This document shows positions 23,136-32,451 of a DNA stretch of 34,631 bases, piece by piece (within the stretch, counting starts at the first letter, position 1; each line of letters begins with the position of its first letter). The DNA comes from Bacteroidaceae bacterium (GTDB lineage: Bacteria; Bacteroidota; Bacteroidia; Bacteroidales; Bacteroidaceae): NCBI GenBank assembly GCA_017935785.1, contig JAGBGU010000032.1:1-34631 (forward strand), given 5' to 3'. Both the position numbers and the translations under genes were made by a program. Below the pieces are notes generated by a model, which was not told where the DNA came from, did not search any database, and worked only from the letters and a program-made list of their open reading frames with translations.

Positions 23136-25286
23136 ATGAACATCAGACACTTTTTAGCATCGGTGCTTCTATGCCTGGCCACAATGGCCTATGCCGATGA
23201 ATTTATCCGAGTGAGTACAAAAAGTACTGACATCGTATTCCGCGTGTCAGGTAACGGACGCCTGTACCAGTCCTATATGGGACGCCACCTTGCCGACGAG
23301 GCAGACCTGAAGCATCTGCCCCATGGGACAGAGGCATATCTGACCCACGGCATGGAAGATTATTTCGAGCCCGCCATTGACGTACGCCATGCCGACGGCA
23401 ACGCATCCACCCTGCTCACCTACGTAGATCACAAGCAGGAAACGGCCGCAGACGGAAGCCGCCACACCGTAATCCGCCTGCAGGACAAAGAGTACGGCAC
23501 ACAGGTCAGCCTGCACTTCTCGGCCTATGCCGATGAAGACGTCATCAAGACACATACAGAAATCGTAAACGGCGAGAAGAAACCCGTCATGCTGGAGAAA
23601 TATGCCAGCAGCATGCTGCATCTGACCGGCGGCAAATACTGGCTCACCGAATTCAGCGGCAACTGGGCCGACGAAGGACACATGAGCACCGCTCCTCTTA
23701 ACTTCGGCAAGAAGGTGCTGGACACCAAACTGGGAACCCGCGCCAATATGTTCACCCCGCCCATGTTCATCCTCTCTGTGGGCGAACAGGCCACCGAAGA
23801 CCATGGTCAGGTAATGCTGGGACAGCTGGGATGGACAGGAAACTTCCGCTTCACCTTCGAGGTGGACGAGAACGACGACCTGCGTCTCATCAGCGGCATC
23901 AACCCCTACTTCTCTTCCTACGAACTGGGGGCAAAGGAAACATTCACCACGCCCGAGTTCTACTTCACAATGAGTTACGAAGGTCTGTCTCGCGCCAGCC
24001 GCAACCTGCACAACTGGGCACGCAAATACCAGCTCAAGGACGGGCAGAAGGGGCGCATGACCCTGCTGAACAACTGGGAGGCAACCTATTTCGACTTTAA
24101 CGAGGAAAAACTGTGCAATCTGATGGGCGATGCCGTAAAACTGGGTGTAGACATGTTCCTCCTTGACGACGGATGGTTCGGCAACAAGTATCCCAGACAC
24201 GGCGACACCCAAGGCCTGGGCGACTGGCAGGAAACCGCCAACAAACTGCCCGGCAAGGTAACCAAGCTGGTAGAAGAAGCCCAGAAGAAAGGCATCAAGT
24301 TTGGCATCTGGATTGAGCCTGAAATGGTAAATCCCAAGAGCGAACTATATGAAAAGCACAAGGACTGGGTTATCCATCTGCCCAACCGCGACGAATACTA
24401 CTTCCGCAACCAAATGGTACTCGACCTGAGCAATCCCAAGGTACAGGACTTTGTGTTCGGCGTAGTGGACCGTCTGATGACAGATTATCCCGGTATAGCC
24501 TATTTCAAGTGGGACTGCAACAGCCCCATCACCAACATCTATTCCCACTATCTTAAGGACAAACAGACTCATCTGTATGTAGATTATGTACACGGGCTCT
24601 ACAACGTATTGGAACGCATCAAGGCCAAATACCCCAACCTCCCCATGATGCTTTGCTCCGGTGGTAGCGGACGAATAGATTATAAGGCACTCTCCTACTT
24701 CACCGAGTTCTGGGCCAGTGACAACACCGATCCTCTGGAGCGTCTGTTCATCCAGTACGCCTACTCGTACTTCTATCCCGCCAAAGCCACCTGCGCCCAT
24801 GTTACCACCTGGAATTCAGGCACCAGCGTTAAGTTCCGCACAGACGTAACCATGATGGGCAAGATGGGATTCGACATCAAGCTGAGCGACATGAGCCAGA
24901 ACGACCTTGCCTATTGCCAGGAGGCCGTGAAGAATTACCGCCGTCTGAGCCCCGTTATTCTTGACGGCGACATGTTCCGTCTGTATTCTCCCTACAACGG
25001 TCCTCACGCCGTTACCCAGTTTGTGGGCACAAATCAGCAGAGCTCCGTGGTATTCGCCTTCAACACCTATCCCCGTTGGGGCGAGCGCAACAACCCCGTT
25101 CTGCTCAAAGGTCTGAAGCCTGACACACGCTATCGGGTACGCGAAATCAACATGATGCCCGGTGCCAAGAGCAATCTGGGCTGCAACGACCGTGTATACA
25201 GCGGACAATACCTGATGAACGTAGGTCTTAGCCTGCTCAGTACCCGCAAAATTACCAGTCACGTACTGGAAATTACCGCCGAATAA
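23136..25286 (+). CDS. Secreted GH36 alpha-galactosidase
   Basis: This 716-residue exported GH36 enzyme releases terminal alpha-galactose, for example from raffinose-family sugars, galactomannan or host glycans. The signal peptide ends near TMAYA before DEF. An N-terminal beta-supersandwich covers about 21-290, the barrel about 300-615 and a C-terminal beta domain the rest. LDDGWFG (343-349) and WIEPEMVNP (392-400) are family motifs. The nucleophile is D460 in FKWDCN, and CSGGSGRIDY is at 507-516. The acid/base is D529 in WASDNTDP. The start is ATG 23136, because the alternative two codons upstream is TTG. It lies downstream of the aminotransferase gene and may be its third operon member. A long hairpin follows the stop. 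Confidence 0.94.
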   Translation: MNIRHFLASVLLCLATMAYADEFIRVSTKSTDIVFRVSGNGRLYQSYMGRHLADEADLKHLPHGTEAYLTHGMEDYFEPAIDVRHADGNASTLLTYVDHKQETAADGSRHTVIRLQDKEYGTQVSLHFSAYADEDVIKTHTEIVNGEKKPVMLEKYASSMLHLTGGKYWLTEFSGNWADEGHMSTAPLNFGKKVLDTKLGTRANMFTPPMFILSVGEQATEDHGQVMLGQLGWTGNFRFTFEVDENDDLRLISGINPYFSSYELGAKETFTTPEFYFTMSYEGLSRASRNLHNWARKYQLKDGQKGRMTLLNNWEATYFDFNEEKLCNLMGDAVKLGVDMFLLDDGWFGNKYPRHGDTQGLGDWQETANKLPGKVTKLVEEAQKKGIKFGIWIEPEMVNPKSELYEKHKDWVIHLPNRDEYYFRNQMVLDLSNPKVQDFVFGVVDRLMTDYPGIAYFKWDCNSPITNIYSHYLKDKQTHLYVDYVHGLYNVLERIKAKYPNLPMMLCSGGSGRIDYKALSYFTEFWASDNTDPLERLFIQYAYSYFYPAKATCAHVTTWNSGTSVKFRTDVTMMGKMGFDIKLSDMSQNDLAYCQEAVKNYRRLSPVILDGDMFRLYSPYNGPHAVTQFVGTNQQSSVVFAFNTYPRWGERNNPVLLKGLKPDTRYRVREINMMPGAKSNLGCNDRVYSGQYLMNVGLSLLSTRKITSHVLEITAE

Positions 25287-25305
25287 CAGTATCCCTGCAT
25301 ACCGC

Positions 25306-25352
25306 ATCATCCCCGTCACATGTTTTGTAGAAGGACAGGTGACGGGGATGAT
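25306..25352. terminator. 14-bp perfect stem-loop between convergent GH36 and helicase genes
   Basis: ATCATCCCCGTCAC (25306-25319) and GTGACGGGGATGAT (25339-25352) pair perfectly around a 19-base loop. It starts 19 bases after the GH36 stop and lies 43 bases past the helicase stop on the other strand. No T-run follows on either strand, so it may be a 3'-end stabiliser or a factor-assisted terminator rather than a classical intrinsic one. Confidence 0.6.
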
Positions 25353-25395
25353 ACTAATTGAGCAAGTATTTCCATACATCATCATTTTCTCTGCA

Positions 25396-26820
25396 TCATT
25401 GCGGAGAGGAGGATGGAGTCTGAGGCGGCTGCTTATCCTTTTTCTGCGGTCTGCGGCCGCGTCTTTTCTTTGGTTTTGGGTTTGATTCTTTTTCTTTTGA
25501 TTCTACCTTTTGTTCCTTTGGAACGGGAGAGGACGTTTGTGAAGAGTCGTTTTGTTTTGCTGCAACAGACGGTTGGGAAGGTTTCTTGTCTCCTTTCCTA
25601 CGGCGGCTACCGCCTCTTGAACCTCTTTTCTTTGTTCTCTCGCCCTTGCGTTCCTGCTTCTCTGTCTTACCGTAAGCGGGTCCTTCGCCCAGCTCTGCAG
25701 GCATGGCTGCCTTTTCCACGTCCTTTTCAAGGAATCGCTCTATCTGTCTGAACTTGTACTGGTCCTTCTCATTTACCAATGTGATGGCACGCCCGTTACG
25801 TCCGGCACGCGCCGTACGTCCGATGCGGTGTACATAGTCTTCCTCGTCATGTGGCACATCATAATTGATTACCAGCTGGATATCGTCGATGTCAATGCCT
25901 CGGGCCACAATGTCCGTGGCCACAAGCACGTCTACCTTGCCGGCACGGAAGGCATACATGGCCTCGTCGCGTTCGCTTTGCGCCAAATCACTGTGCATGG
26001 CGCAGACGTTGAATCCCGCCCTAGAAAGAGAAACAGCCAAATCCTTTGTCTTGATCTTGCTGCCGGTAAATATAATAACACGTTCGGGGCGCTGCGTCTT
26101 GAAAAGGTGTTTTATGAGCGGCAGTTTCTGTGCTTCATAGCAGACATAAGCACTTTGCTGTATCTTGTCGGCCGGTTTGCTTACCGCCAGTTTCACCTCT
26201 ACTGGATTGTTCAGGATGGTTCGTGCCAATTGCTGGATTTTCTGGGGCATGGTGGCACTGAACAGAATGGTCTGCCTGTCCTTGGGCAGATGTTTCTCTA
26301 TCTGCAGAATATCATCACTGAAGCCCATGTCAAGCATACGGTCCGCCTCGTCCAGAATAAAGAAGGAGACCTTGCTCAAATCCACGTTGCCCAGACTGAT
26401 GTGGCTGATCAGTCTGCCCGGAGTGGCAATGATGACATCCGCTCCCTGTTGCATTCCCTTCTTCTCCTGTTCATAACGGATTCCGTCGTTTCCGCCATAC
26501 ACGGCCACGCTACTGATTCCGTTGAGGTAATAGCTGAAACCCTGCATGGCCTGGTCTATCTGTTGCGCCAGTTCTCTTGTAGGGCTCATGATGATGCAGT
26601 TTATGGCATCTTTGGGGTACCCTCCATCCTGGAGCAGACTCAGTACCGGTAACAGGTAAGCGGCTGTTTTTCCAGTTCCTGTCTGGGCTATGCCCATTAC
26701 GTCCCTTCCCTCCAGAATACAAGGGATGGTATGTTCCTGAATAGGAGTGGTCTCTATGAAGTTCATGTCATCCAGTGCATCCAGCACCAGATCGTTCAAA
26801 TCCAAATCGTAAAAGTCCAA
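25396..26820 (-). CDS. DEAD-box RNA helicase, RhlE-like
   Basis: This 474-residue ATP-dependent RNA helicase is used in RNA remodelling, ribosome assembly or cold adaptation. Motifs run in order: Q motif TTPIQEHTIP (24-33), AQTGTGKT (45-52), PTREL (80-84), TPGR (133-136), DEAD (157-160), SAT (188-190), ATDIVARGID (301-310) and HRIGRTAR (331-338). From about 380 the tail is long, low-complexity and very rich in K, R, S, P and Q, as in RhlE-type proteins, and probably binds RNA unspecifically. It begins 30 bp after the permease stop and may be the last gene of the lon-tgt-permease transcript. Confidence 0.95.
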   Translation of the reverse strand: MDFYDLDLNDLVLDALDDMNFIETTPIQEHTIPCILEGRDVMGIAQTGTGKTAAYLLPVLSLLQDGGYPKDAINCIIMSPTRELAQQIDQAMQGFSYYLNGISSVAVYGGNDGIRYEQEKKGMQQGADVIIATPGRLISHISLGNVDLSKVSFFILDEADRMLDMGFSDDILQIEKHLPKDRQTILFSATMPQKIQQLARTILNNPVEVKLAVSKPADKIQQSAYVCYEAQKLPLIKHLFKTQRPERVIIFTGSKIKTKDLAVSLSRAGFNVCAMHSDLAQSERDEAMYAFRAGKVDVLVATDIVARGIDIDDIQLVINYDVPHDEEDYVHRIGRTARAGRNGRAITLVNEKDQYKFRQIERFLEKDVEKAAMPAELGEGPAYGKTEKQERKGERTKKRGSRGGSRRRKGDKKPSQPSVAAKQNDSSQTSSPVPKEQKVESKEKESNPKPKKRRGRRPQKKDKQPPQTPSSSPQ

Positions 26821-26850
26821 CGTGCTTAAAATTTTATTGGTTTATTCCTC

Positions 26851-27954
26851 TTATCGTGGCGCCTTGAGATAAAGGTACCAGGCTATGAAAAAGTACAGGA
26901 TATTGGGAATCCAGGCGGCCAGTGCAGGGTGCATTCCGGCATTTATGCTGAAGGTTCCTGACATACTCTGCAACAGAATGTAGCTGGCGCTCAAAGCCAG
27001 TCCGGCGCCCAGGGCCGTTCCCATTCCGCCCTTGCGTTTCTTGGCTGAGATTGCCATACCGATGGTGGCCAATATGAATGCGGCAAACGGCGACGCCCAG
27101 CGTTTGTGGTACTCTATCTCGAACACCTTGAGGTTACCGCTTCCTCTGATGCGCTGTTTCTCTATATAGTCCTTCAGTTCGCTGTTTGTCATGGTTTCCT
27201 GCAGGTTTCTGGTAAATAGGAAGTCCTGGGGTTCCATAACAATGACAGAGTCTATACGGTCTATGTGCGTAATTTTCTCGCGCAGTCCGCGCAGTTCGCG
27301 GACGGTTACGTTGCGCAACTGCCATTTGTAGCGCACGTCGCTCAGCGTATCATACGTAACGCTCTGGGCGGTCAGATGCGACACAAGTTTCTTGTTCTCG
27401 AACTTGTCAAGCGAAAAATGGTAACCCGACTTGCTGATACCGTCAAAATGTTCCATAAACGCAATTACGCCGGTATCCACCTGAAGCTGTACATTGTCCG
27501 CATAGGTGGGACTTTTCTTGGAACGTTTGTACTGGTTCTCAAAGGCCAGTCGTTTGGCGCTGCCTTTAGGGATTACCTCCGCACTCAGATAGAAGGTGAG
27601 CAAAGCGATGATTCCGGCACTGATCATATAGGGCCGCATAAGCCGTCTGAAGCTCATGCCCGAGCTGATCATTGCAATAATCTCGCTGTTGTCTGCAAGT
27701 TTGCAAGTAAAGAAAATCACGCTCAGAAACACGAAGAGCGCACTGAACAGATTGCTGTAATATGGGATGAAATTGAGATAATAGTCCATCAGAATGGCGC
27801 TCCACGGTGCACGGTTGCTGGTAAAGCGGTCCACATTCTCATTAAAGTCGAATACCACAGCAATGCTGATGATAAGGAGAATGGAAAACACGTATGTTCC
27901 CAGGAACTTGGCAATCAAGTATCGGTCTATGCGCTTTAGATACGGGATTCTCAT
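26851..27954 (-). CDS. LptF/LptG family permease
   Basis: This 367-residue inner-membrane protein of the YjgP/YjgQ (LptF/LptG) family forms, with LptB, the ABC transporter that extracts lipopolysaccharide for export. Transmembrane helices are at about 16-36, 62-84 and 108-127, then a periplasmic beta-jellyroll domain about 130-280, then helices in 285-365. The signature DNSEIIAMISSGMSFRRLMRP (88-108) is the cytoplasmic coupling segment. Which of the two paralogues it is cannot be decided here, and the second one is not in the window. It lies 29 bp after tgt on the same strand and 30 bp before the helicase gene. Confidence 0.92.
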   Translation of the reverse strand: MRIPYLKRIDRYLIAKFLGTYVFSILLIISIAVVFDFNENVDRFTSNRAPWSAILMDYYLNFIPYYSNLFSALFVFLSVIFFTCKLADNSEIIAMISSGMSFRRLMRPYMISAGIIALLTFYLSAEVIPKGSAKRLAFENQYKRSKKSPTYADNVQLQVDTGVIAFMEHFDGISKSGYHFSLDKFENKKLVSHLTAQSVTYDTLSDVRYKWQLRNVTVRELRGLREKITHIDRIDSVIVMEPQDFLFTRNLQETMTNSELKDYIEKQRIRGSGNLKVFEIEYHKRWASPFAAFILATIGMAISAKKRKGGMGTALGAGLALSASYILLQSMSGTFSINAGMHPALAAWIPNILYFFIAWYLYLKAPR

Positions 27955-27983
27955 GAGTCAGCGTTATAACTGGTGAACTGTTA

Positions 27984-29114
27984 TTATAATCGTTGGGTTA
28001 TCCGGGGCAGCATGCCGGCCTTCCATGAACTGAAATCTCCGGCAATGATATGCTTGCGCGCTTCCTTAACCAGCCACAGGTAGAAGGCCAGATTGTGTAT
28101 ACTGGCAATCTCAAGCGCCAACAGCTCCTGCGCCTTGAACAGATGGTGCAGGTAGGCACGGCTGTAGAAGGTGTCCACCTCGGCAGTTCCGTTGGGATCT
28201 ATGGGTGTAAAATCGTCCGCCCACTTACGGTTTCGCATATTCATGATCCCTTCCGAGGTGAAAAGCATGGCATTGCGGCCGTTACGGGTAGGCATTACAC
28301 AATCGAACATGTCTATTCCGCGTTCTATGCCTTCGAGTAAATTGGCCGGTGTGCCCACACCCATCAGGTATCGCGGCTTGTCCTTTGGCAAAATCTCATT
28401 CACCACCTCTATCATCTCATACATCACTTCTGCCGGTTCGCCCACGGCCAGTCCGCCGATGGCATTTCCGTCGGCATTCTTAGAGGCCACAAACTCAGCG
28501 CTTTGTCTGCGTAAATCCTTATAGGTACATCCCTGTACAATGGGAAAAAGACTTTGTGTGTAACCGTAAAGAGGTTCGGTCTCGTTAAATCGTTTGAAAC
28601 AACGGTCCAACCAGCGGTGGGTCAGTCCCAGGCTCTTTTTCGCATAAGTATAGTCGCTTGTACCCGGCGGACATTCGTCAAGCGCCATAATGATGTCGGC
28701 GCCGATGCTCCTTTCTATATCCATGACACGTTCGGGAGTGAAGATATGCTTGCTACCGTCTATATGGCTCCGGAAAGTACATCCCTCCTCTGTAAGTTTT
28801 CTGATTCCGGTCAGAGAAAAGACCTGAAAACCGCCGCTGTCTGTAAGGATGGGGCCGTCCCAACCGTTGAACTTATGCAGGCCGCCGGCCTTCTCCAGTA
28901 TTTCCGTTCCGGGACGGAGATAGAGATGATAGGTATTGCCCAGAATTATCTGCGCCCCCACTTCCTGGTGCAGGTCTCGTACCGTCAGTCCCTTCACACT
29001 GCCTACCGTACCCACCGGCATGAAGATGGGCGTTTCAACAGGGCCATGGGCAGTCTGTAACAGTCCTGCCCGCGCCTGGGTCTTGTCATCAGTCTTTAAC
29101 AGTTCAAAGGTCAT
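27984..29114 (-). CDS. tgt: tRNA-guanine transglycosylase (Tgt), zinc ligands missing
   Basis: This 376-residue enzyme exchanges guanine-34 for preQ1 in GUN-anticodon tRNAs on the way to queuosine. D92 in TDSGGFQVFSL, GGLAVGEP (220-227) and the nucleophile D271 in GIDMFDCVMPTRNGR are intact. The C-terminal zinc site is not: the CxCxxC stretch that precedes YSRAYLHH in E. coli reads AEVDTF (311-316), two residues shorter and without cysteine. The histidine H340 in SIHNLAFY remains. All other family features are normal, so I regard it as functional, with the fold held by other contacts. The ATG overlaps the lon stop (ATGA), so the two genes are translationally coupled. Confidence 0.94.
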   Translation of the reverse strand: MTFELLKTDDKTQARAGLLQTAHGPVETPIFMPVGTVGSVKGLTVRDLHQEVGAQIILGNTYHLYLRPGTEILEKAGGLHKFNGWDGPILTDSGGFQVFSLTGIRKLTEEGCTFRSHIDGSKHIFTPERVMDIERSIGADIIMALDECPPGTSDYTYAKKSLGLTHRWLDRCFKRFNETEPLYGYTQSLFPIVQGCTYKDLRRQSAEFVASKNADGNAIGGLAVGEPAEVMYEMIEVVNEILPKDKPRYLMGVGTPANLLEGIERGIDMFDCVMPTRNGRNAMLFTSEGIMNMRNRKWADDFTPIDPNGTAEVDTFYSRAYLHHLFKAQELLALEIASIHNLAFYLWLVKEARKHIIAGDFSSWKAGMLPRITQRL

Positions 29115-31582
29115 GCTTTTGTCTCCTCCTTCTCATCCGCAAAGGTAAACTCCACCGCATTCTCAACCTTTGTATTCATCAGAGCTATGTCCCACACGTC
29201 CATGATGGATTCCACATAGTCGAATGTAAGCCCTTTCAGATACAGTGCCGGAATTTCTTCTATGTCCTTTCTGTTGTCTTCGCAGAGAATGATTTCTGTT
29301 ATGCCGGCCCGTTTGGCTGCCAGAATCTTCTCTTTGATTCCTCCCACAGGCAGCACCTTTCCTCTGAGTGTTATTTCTCCGGTCATGGCCAGATTGCTGC
29401 GTACCTTGCGCTGTGTCAGAGCAGATGCTATACTGGTGGCCATGGTAACGCCCGCGCTGGGACCGTCTTTGGGCACCGCACCCTCGGGCACGTGAATGTG
29501 CAGGTTGTAATTGTCGAACACACGCATATCAATCTGCAGTTTGTCCGCATGTGCCTTTATGTATTCCAGCGCCAGCATGGCACTCTCCTTCATTACATCT
29601 CCCAGGTTGCCGGTAAGCGTAAGCTTGCCCGACTTTCCGCGGCTGATGCTGGTCTCGATATACAGAATTTCACCACCCACGCTGGTCCAGGCCAGTCCGG
29701 TTACCACACCGGCATAATCATTGCCCTGGTACTTGTCGCGGTTGTAGAGAGGCTTGCCCAGCATCTTCTTTACCATCTCGGCAGTAACCGTCATCTGCGG
29801 CGCCTCTTCCGTGCGTGCCATTTCCAGCGTCATCTTGCGGAAAACCTTGTTTATCTGTTTTTCCAGATTGCGCACACCGCTTTCACGGGTATAATGTTCT
29901 ATGATGTATTCGATGGCGGATTTGTTCAGTTTCAGTTCCTTGAAACCTCCCATTCCGTTCTTCTCCTTTTCCTTGGGCACCAGATGGCGCTTGGCTATTT
30001 CCACCTTCTCTTCCGTGATGTAACCACCCACCTCTATCAGTTCCATGCGGTCCAGGAGAGGGCGGGGAATAGTATTTATGTCGTTGGCTGTAGCAATAAA
30101 CATTACACGGCTCAGGTCATAATCAATGTCCAGGAAGTTGTCATGGAATGCTGTATTCTGCTCCGGATCGAGCACTTCGAGCAACGCAGACGAGGGGTCA
30201 CCGTTGTGTGTCGCCTGACTCACCTTATCAATCTCGTCCAGCACAAACACCGGATTGCTGCTGCCGGCCTTTATCAGATTCTTTATAATACGGCCGGGCA
30301 TGGCTCCGATGTAAGTACGTCTGTGTCCCCTTATCTCGCTTTCATCGTGCATTCCGCCCAGACTCATACGCACATATTTCCGTTTCAGTGCCTTGGCTAT
30401 ACTCTTTCCAAGACTGGTCTTACCAACTCCCGGAGGCCCGTACAGACAGATAATGGGGCTCTTCTGGTCACCGCGCATCTGCAGTACAGCCAGGTGTTCC
30501 AAGATGCGTTCCTTCACCTTTTCCATTCCATAATGGTCCTGGTTAAGGATCTTCTCTGCCGCCTTCAGTTTCAGATGGTCTACCGTACAATAGTCCCAGG
30601 GCAACTGCAGCATGGTCTGCAGGTAGTTAAGCTGCACGTTGTAGTCGGGGCTTTGTATATTGATGCGCTGCAGTCTCATCAGTTCCTTGTTGAAGACCTC
30701 CAGCACCTTGTCGTTCCACATCTTCCCCTCTGCCTCTTTCTTCATCTTATTGATGTCATCCTGCTTTCCGCTCATTTCGTCTGCACCGCCCAGCTCAGCC
30801 TGCAGGTTCTTAATCTGCTGGTTCAGGAAATATTCCTTTTGCTGCTGGTCCAGCTCGGCCCGGGTCTTGTTTTCTATGGATTGCTTAATCTCCTGCAACT
30901 GGATTAGCGTATTGATAATCTTAAGCAACGCCACGGCACGGTGCTGTTCGCCGGGCGCCTCCAGCAACTGCTGTTTGGTGGCCAGGTCCAGAGGCAGGTT
31001 CATTGCAATGAAGTTCACACTTGCAGGGACAAGCGAGAGATTGCGGACAAAATTGTAGAATTCTTCCGGCGCAATCTCGCTGATCTTCAGAAAATGAAGG
31101 GCCCGGCTTTTTATCATTTTCAGCAAAGACAGGTATTCGCTGCTCTTTACATCTGCCGGCTCATCGTCAAAATCTTCGACATCCGCCATCAGAATCTTGC
31201 GTTCCCAATAAGCGTTCTTTATTCGGGCTCTGTTCAGGCACTGCACCAACACGTTCAGATTTCCGTCGGGCAGTTCCATACAGTGAACAATCTGTGCTAC
31301 AACGCCCACTTGTTCCAAATCCTCAAATACAGGGGTGTCTATATCCGGAGCCTTTTGGGCTACCATCATAATGCGTTTGTTGTGCTTTTCAGCATCCTTA
31401 ACCAGTTTGCGGGAAAACGCTCTGCCCACCAACACGGTCGTAATATTGCTCGGGAAAAAAATGCTGTCACGCAAAGGCAGCACTCCCATTGTGCCGTCCA
31501 AATGGGCGTGTATTATATTCTCATAGTCCTGGTCAGGAGTCATCGAGAAAGAAAACGACATGGTCTTTTTGGAATCTGTCAT
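29111..31582 (-). CDS. lon: ATP-dependent protease Lon
   Basis: This 823-residue cytoplasmic AAA+ serine protease degrades misfolded and regulatory proteins. Numbered from ATG 31582, the LAN substrate-binding domain lies at about 30-240, a helical linker with coiled coil at about 230-310, Walker A GPPGVGKT at 382-389, Walker B VFVLDEID at 445-452, and sensor and arginine-finger segments around 495-515. The protease dyad is S709 in PKDGPSAGV and K752 in [12 protein letters not shown] choose 31582 because the alternative in-frame TTG ten codons upstream lies at the -7 promoter box (31610-31617). A second ATG at 31561 is possible. It is the first gene of lon-tgt-permease-helicase. Confidence 0.95.
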   Translation of the reverse strand: MTDSKKTMSFSFSMTPDQDYENIIHAHLDGTMGVLPLRDSIFFPSNITTVLVGRAFSRKLVKDAEKHNKRIMMVAQKAPDIDTPVFEDLEQVGVVAQIVHCMELPDGNLNVLVQCLNRARIKNAYWERKILMADVEDFDDEPADVKSSEYLSLLKMIKSRALHFLKISEIAPEEFYNFVRNLSLVPASVNFIAMNLPLDLATKQQLLEAPGEQHRAVALLKIINTLIQLQEIKQSIENKTRAELDQQQKEYFLNQQIKNLQAELGGADEMSGKQDDINKMKKEAEGKMWNDKVLEVFNKELMRLQRINIQSPDYNVQLNYLQTMLQLPWDYCTVDHLKLKAAEKILNQDHYGMEKVKERILEHLAVLQMRGDQKSPIICLYGPPGVGKTSLGKSIAKALKRKYVRMSLGGMHDESEIRGHRRTYIGAMPGRIIKNLIKAGSSNPVFVLDEIDKVSQATHNGDPSSALLEVLDPEQNTAFHDNFLDIDYDLSRVMFIATANDINTIPRPLLDRMELIEVGGYITEEKVEIAKRHLVPKEKEKNGMGGFKELKLNKSAIEYIIEHYTRESGVRNLEKQINKVFRKMTLEMARTEEAPQMTVTAEMVKKMLGKPLYNRDKYQGNDYAGVVTGLAWTSVGGEILYIETSISRGKSGKLTLTGNLGDVMKESAMLALEYIKAHADKLQIDMRVFDNYNLHIHVPEGAVPKDGPSAGVTMATSIASALTQRKVRSNLAMTGEITLRGKVLPVGGIKEKILAAKRAGITEIILCEDNRKDIEEIPALYLKGLTFDYVESIMDVWDIALMNTKVENAVEFTFADEKEETKA

Positions 31583-31609
31583 ATAGAGAATCTTTTCAAA
31601 AAACGGCTG

Positions 31610-31617
31610 CAAAGTTA
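31610..31617 (-). promoter_or_regulatory. -7 promoter element of lon
   Basis: TAACTTTG on the minus strand fits TAnnTTTG and lies 28 bp before ATG 31582. No TTTG is recognisable at the -33 position. No CIRCE-like heat-shock repeat was seen in the lon upstream region. Confidence 0.45.
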
Positions 31618-31660
31618 CGAAAAAATAGCCACATAGACATTATATTATGTATAAAATATG

Positions 31661-31668
31661 TAAATTTG
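31661..31668 (+). promoter_or_regulatory. -7 promoter element of the tRNA methyltransferase gene
   Basis: TAAATTTG fits TAnnTTTG, 47 bp before the ATG. No TTTG box is present at the right distance upstream. Confidence 0.4.
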
Positions 31669-31714
31669 CACTATGTTCGCAAAAAGCGGACAATGACAAC
31701 GGCATTTATGCAAG

Positions 31715-32425
31715 ATGAAAAATTCCTTTACCTTTCGCCAATTTGTCATTGAGCATGACCGGTGCGCAATGAAAGTGGGTACTGATGGTGTACTTTTAGG
31801 GGCCTGGGCAGATTTGTCCGGCAGCAGTCTGATTCTGGACATTGGCTGCGGAAGCGGCCTTATTGCACTCATGGCAGCCCAACGCGCGCCCTATGCCAGC
31901 GTTTGGGGGATTGATGTTGATGCGCCTTCCGTCGGGCAAGCCCGGCAAAACGTGCTGAACAGCCCTTTTTCCGAACGGATTCAGATACTGGAATGTGATG
32001 CCAGAACCTATTCGCCCGGCGTTCTCTTCAACCATATCCTTTGCAATCCTCCCTTCTATACCGAACACACACTGCCGCCCGACGATGCCCGGATGAGGGC
32101 ACGGCACACGGCCAGCCTCAGTCTGGAATGTCTGTTGGAGAATGCCGGCAGAATTTTGGCGGCGAAAGGGACTTTCAGCCTGATTCTCCCCTACCTTACC
32201 GCAGAGCGGTTCATCACCCATGCACTGGCTAAGGGATGGTATGCGGTACGCACTTGCCAAGTATATACCGTCGCGCACAAACCGCCCAAACGTATGCTTC
32301 TTACCTTATCGCGCACAATGCCGGAACGTGCTGGAAACGAAACACTTGTACTGCAGGACAAATCAGGCGGACGTTCTGCCGAATACACCTCGCTATGCGC
32401 CGACTTTTATCTTGACAGAACGTAA
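31715..32425 (+). CDS. trmN6: tRNA1(Val) (adenine(37)-N6)-methyltransferase (TrmN6/YfiC)
   Basis: This 236-residue class I SAM-dependent methyltransferase N6-methylates A37 of tRNA-Val in the cytoplasm. The N-terminal FRQFVIEHDRCAMKVGTDGV (7-26) is characteristic of the YfiC group. The SAM motif is LDIGCGSGLI (41-50) with acidic D67 in WGIDVD. The catalytic N-x-x-[FY] motif is NPPFY (111-115). Length is normal. It is divergent from lon and converges on the BASS transporter gene, with only 26 bp and no hairpin between the two stops. Confidence 0.92.
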   Translation: MKNSFTFRQFVIEHDRCAMKVGTDGVLLGAWADLSGSSLILDIGCGSGLIALMAAQRAPYASVWGIDVDAPSVGQARQNVLNSPFSERIQILECDARTYSPGVLFNHILCNPPFYTEHTLPPDDARMRARHTASLSLECLLENAGRILAAKGTFSLILPYLTAERFITHALAKGWYAVRTCQVYTVAHKPPKRMLLTLSRTMPERAGNETLVLQDKSGGRSAEYTSLCADFYLDRT

Positions 32426-32451
32426 GGGGCAGCATCCCTCCCCCAACCTTT

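Noticed and set aside
28930..29114. preQ1 riboswitch before tgt
   Set aside because: tgt begins inside the lon stop codon, leaving no leader for a riboswitch, and no such fold was seen in the lon leader.
29492..30907. 471-codon plus-strand frame antisense to lon
   Set aside because: Composition is rich in H, Q, L and V, typical of antisense translation, and it lies wholly inside a well-supported lon gene.
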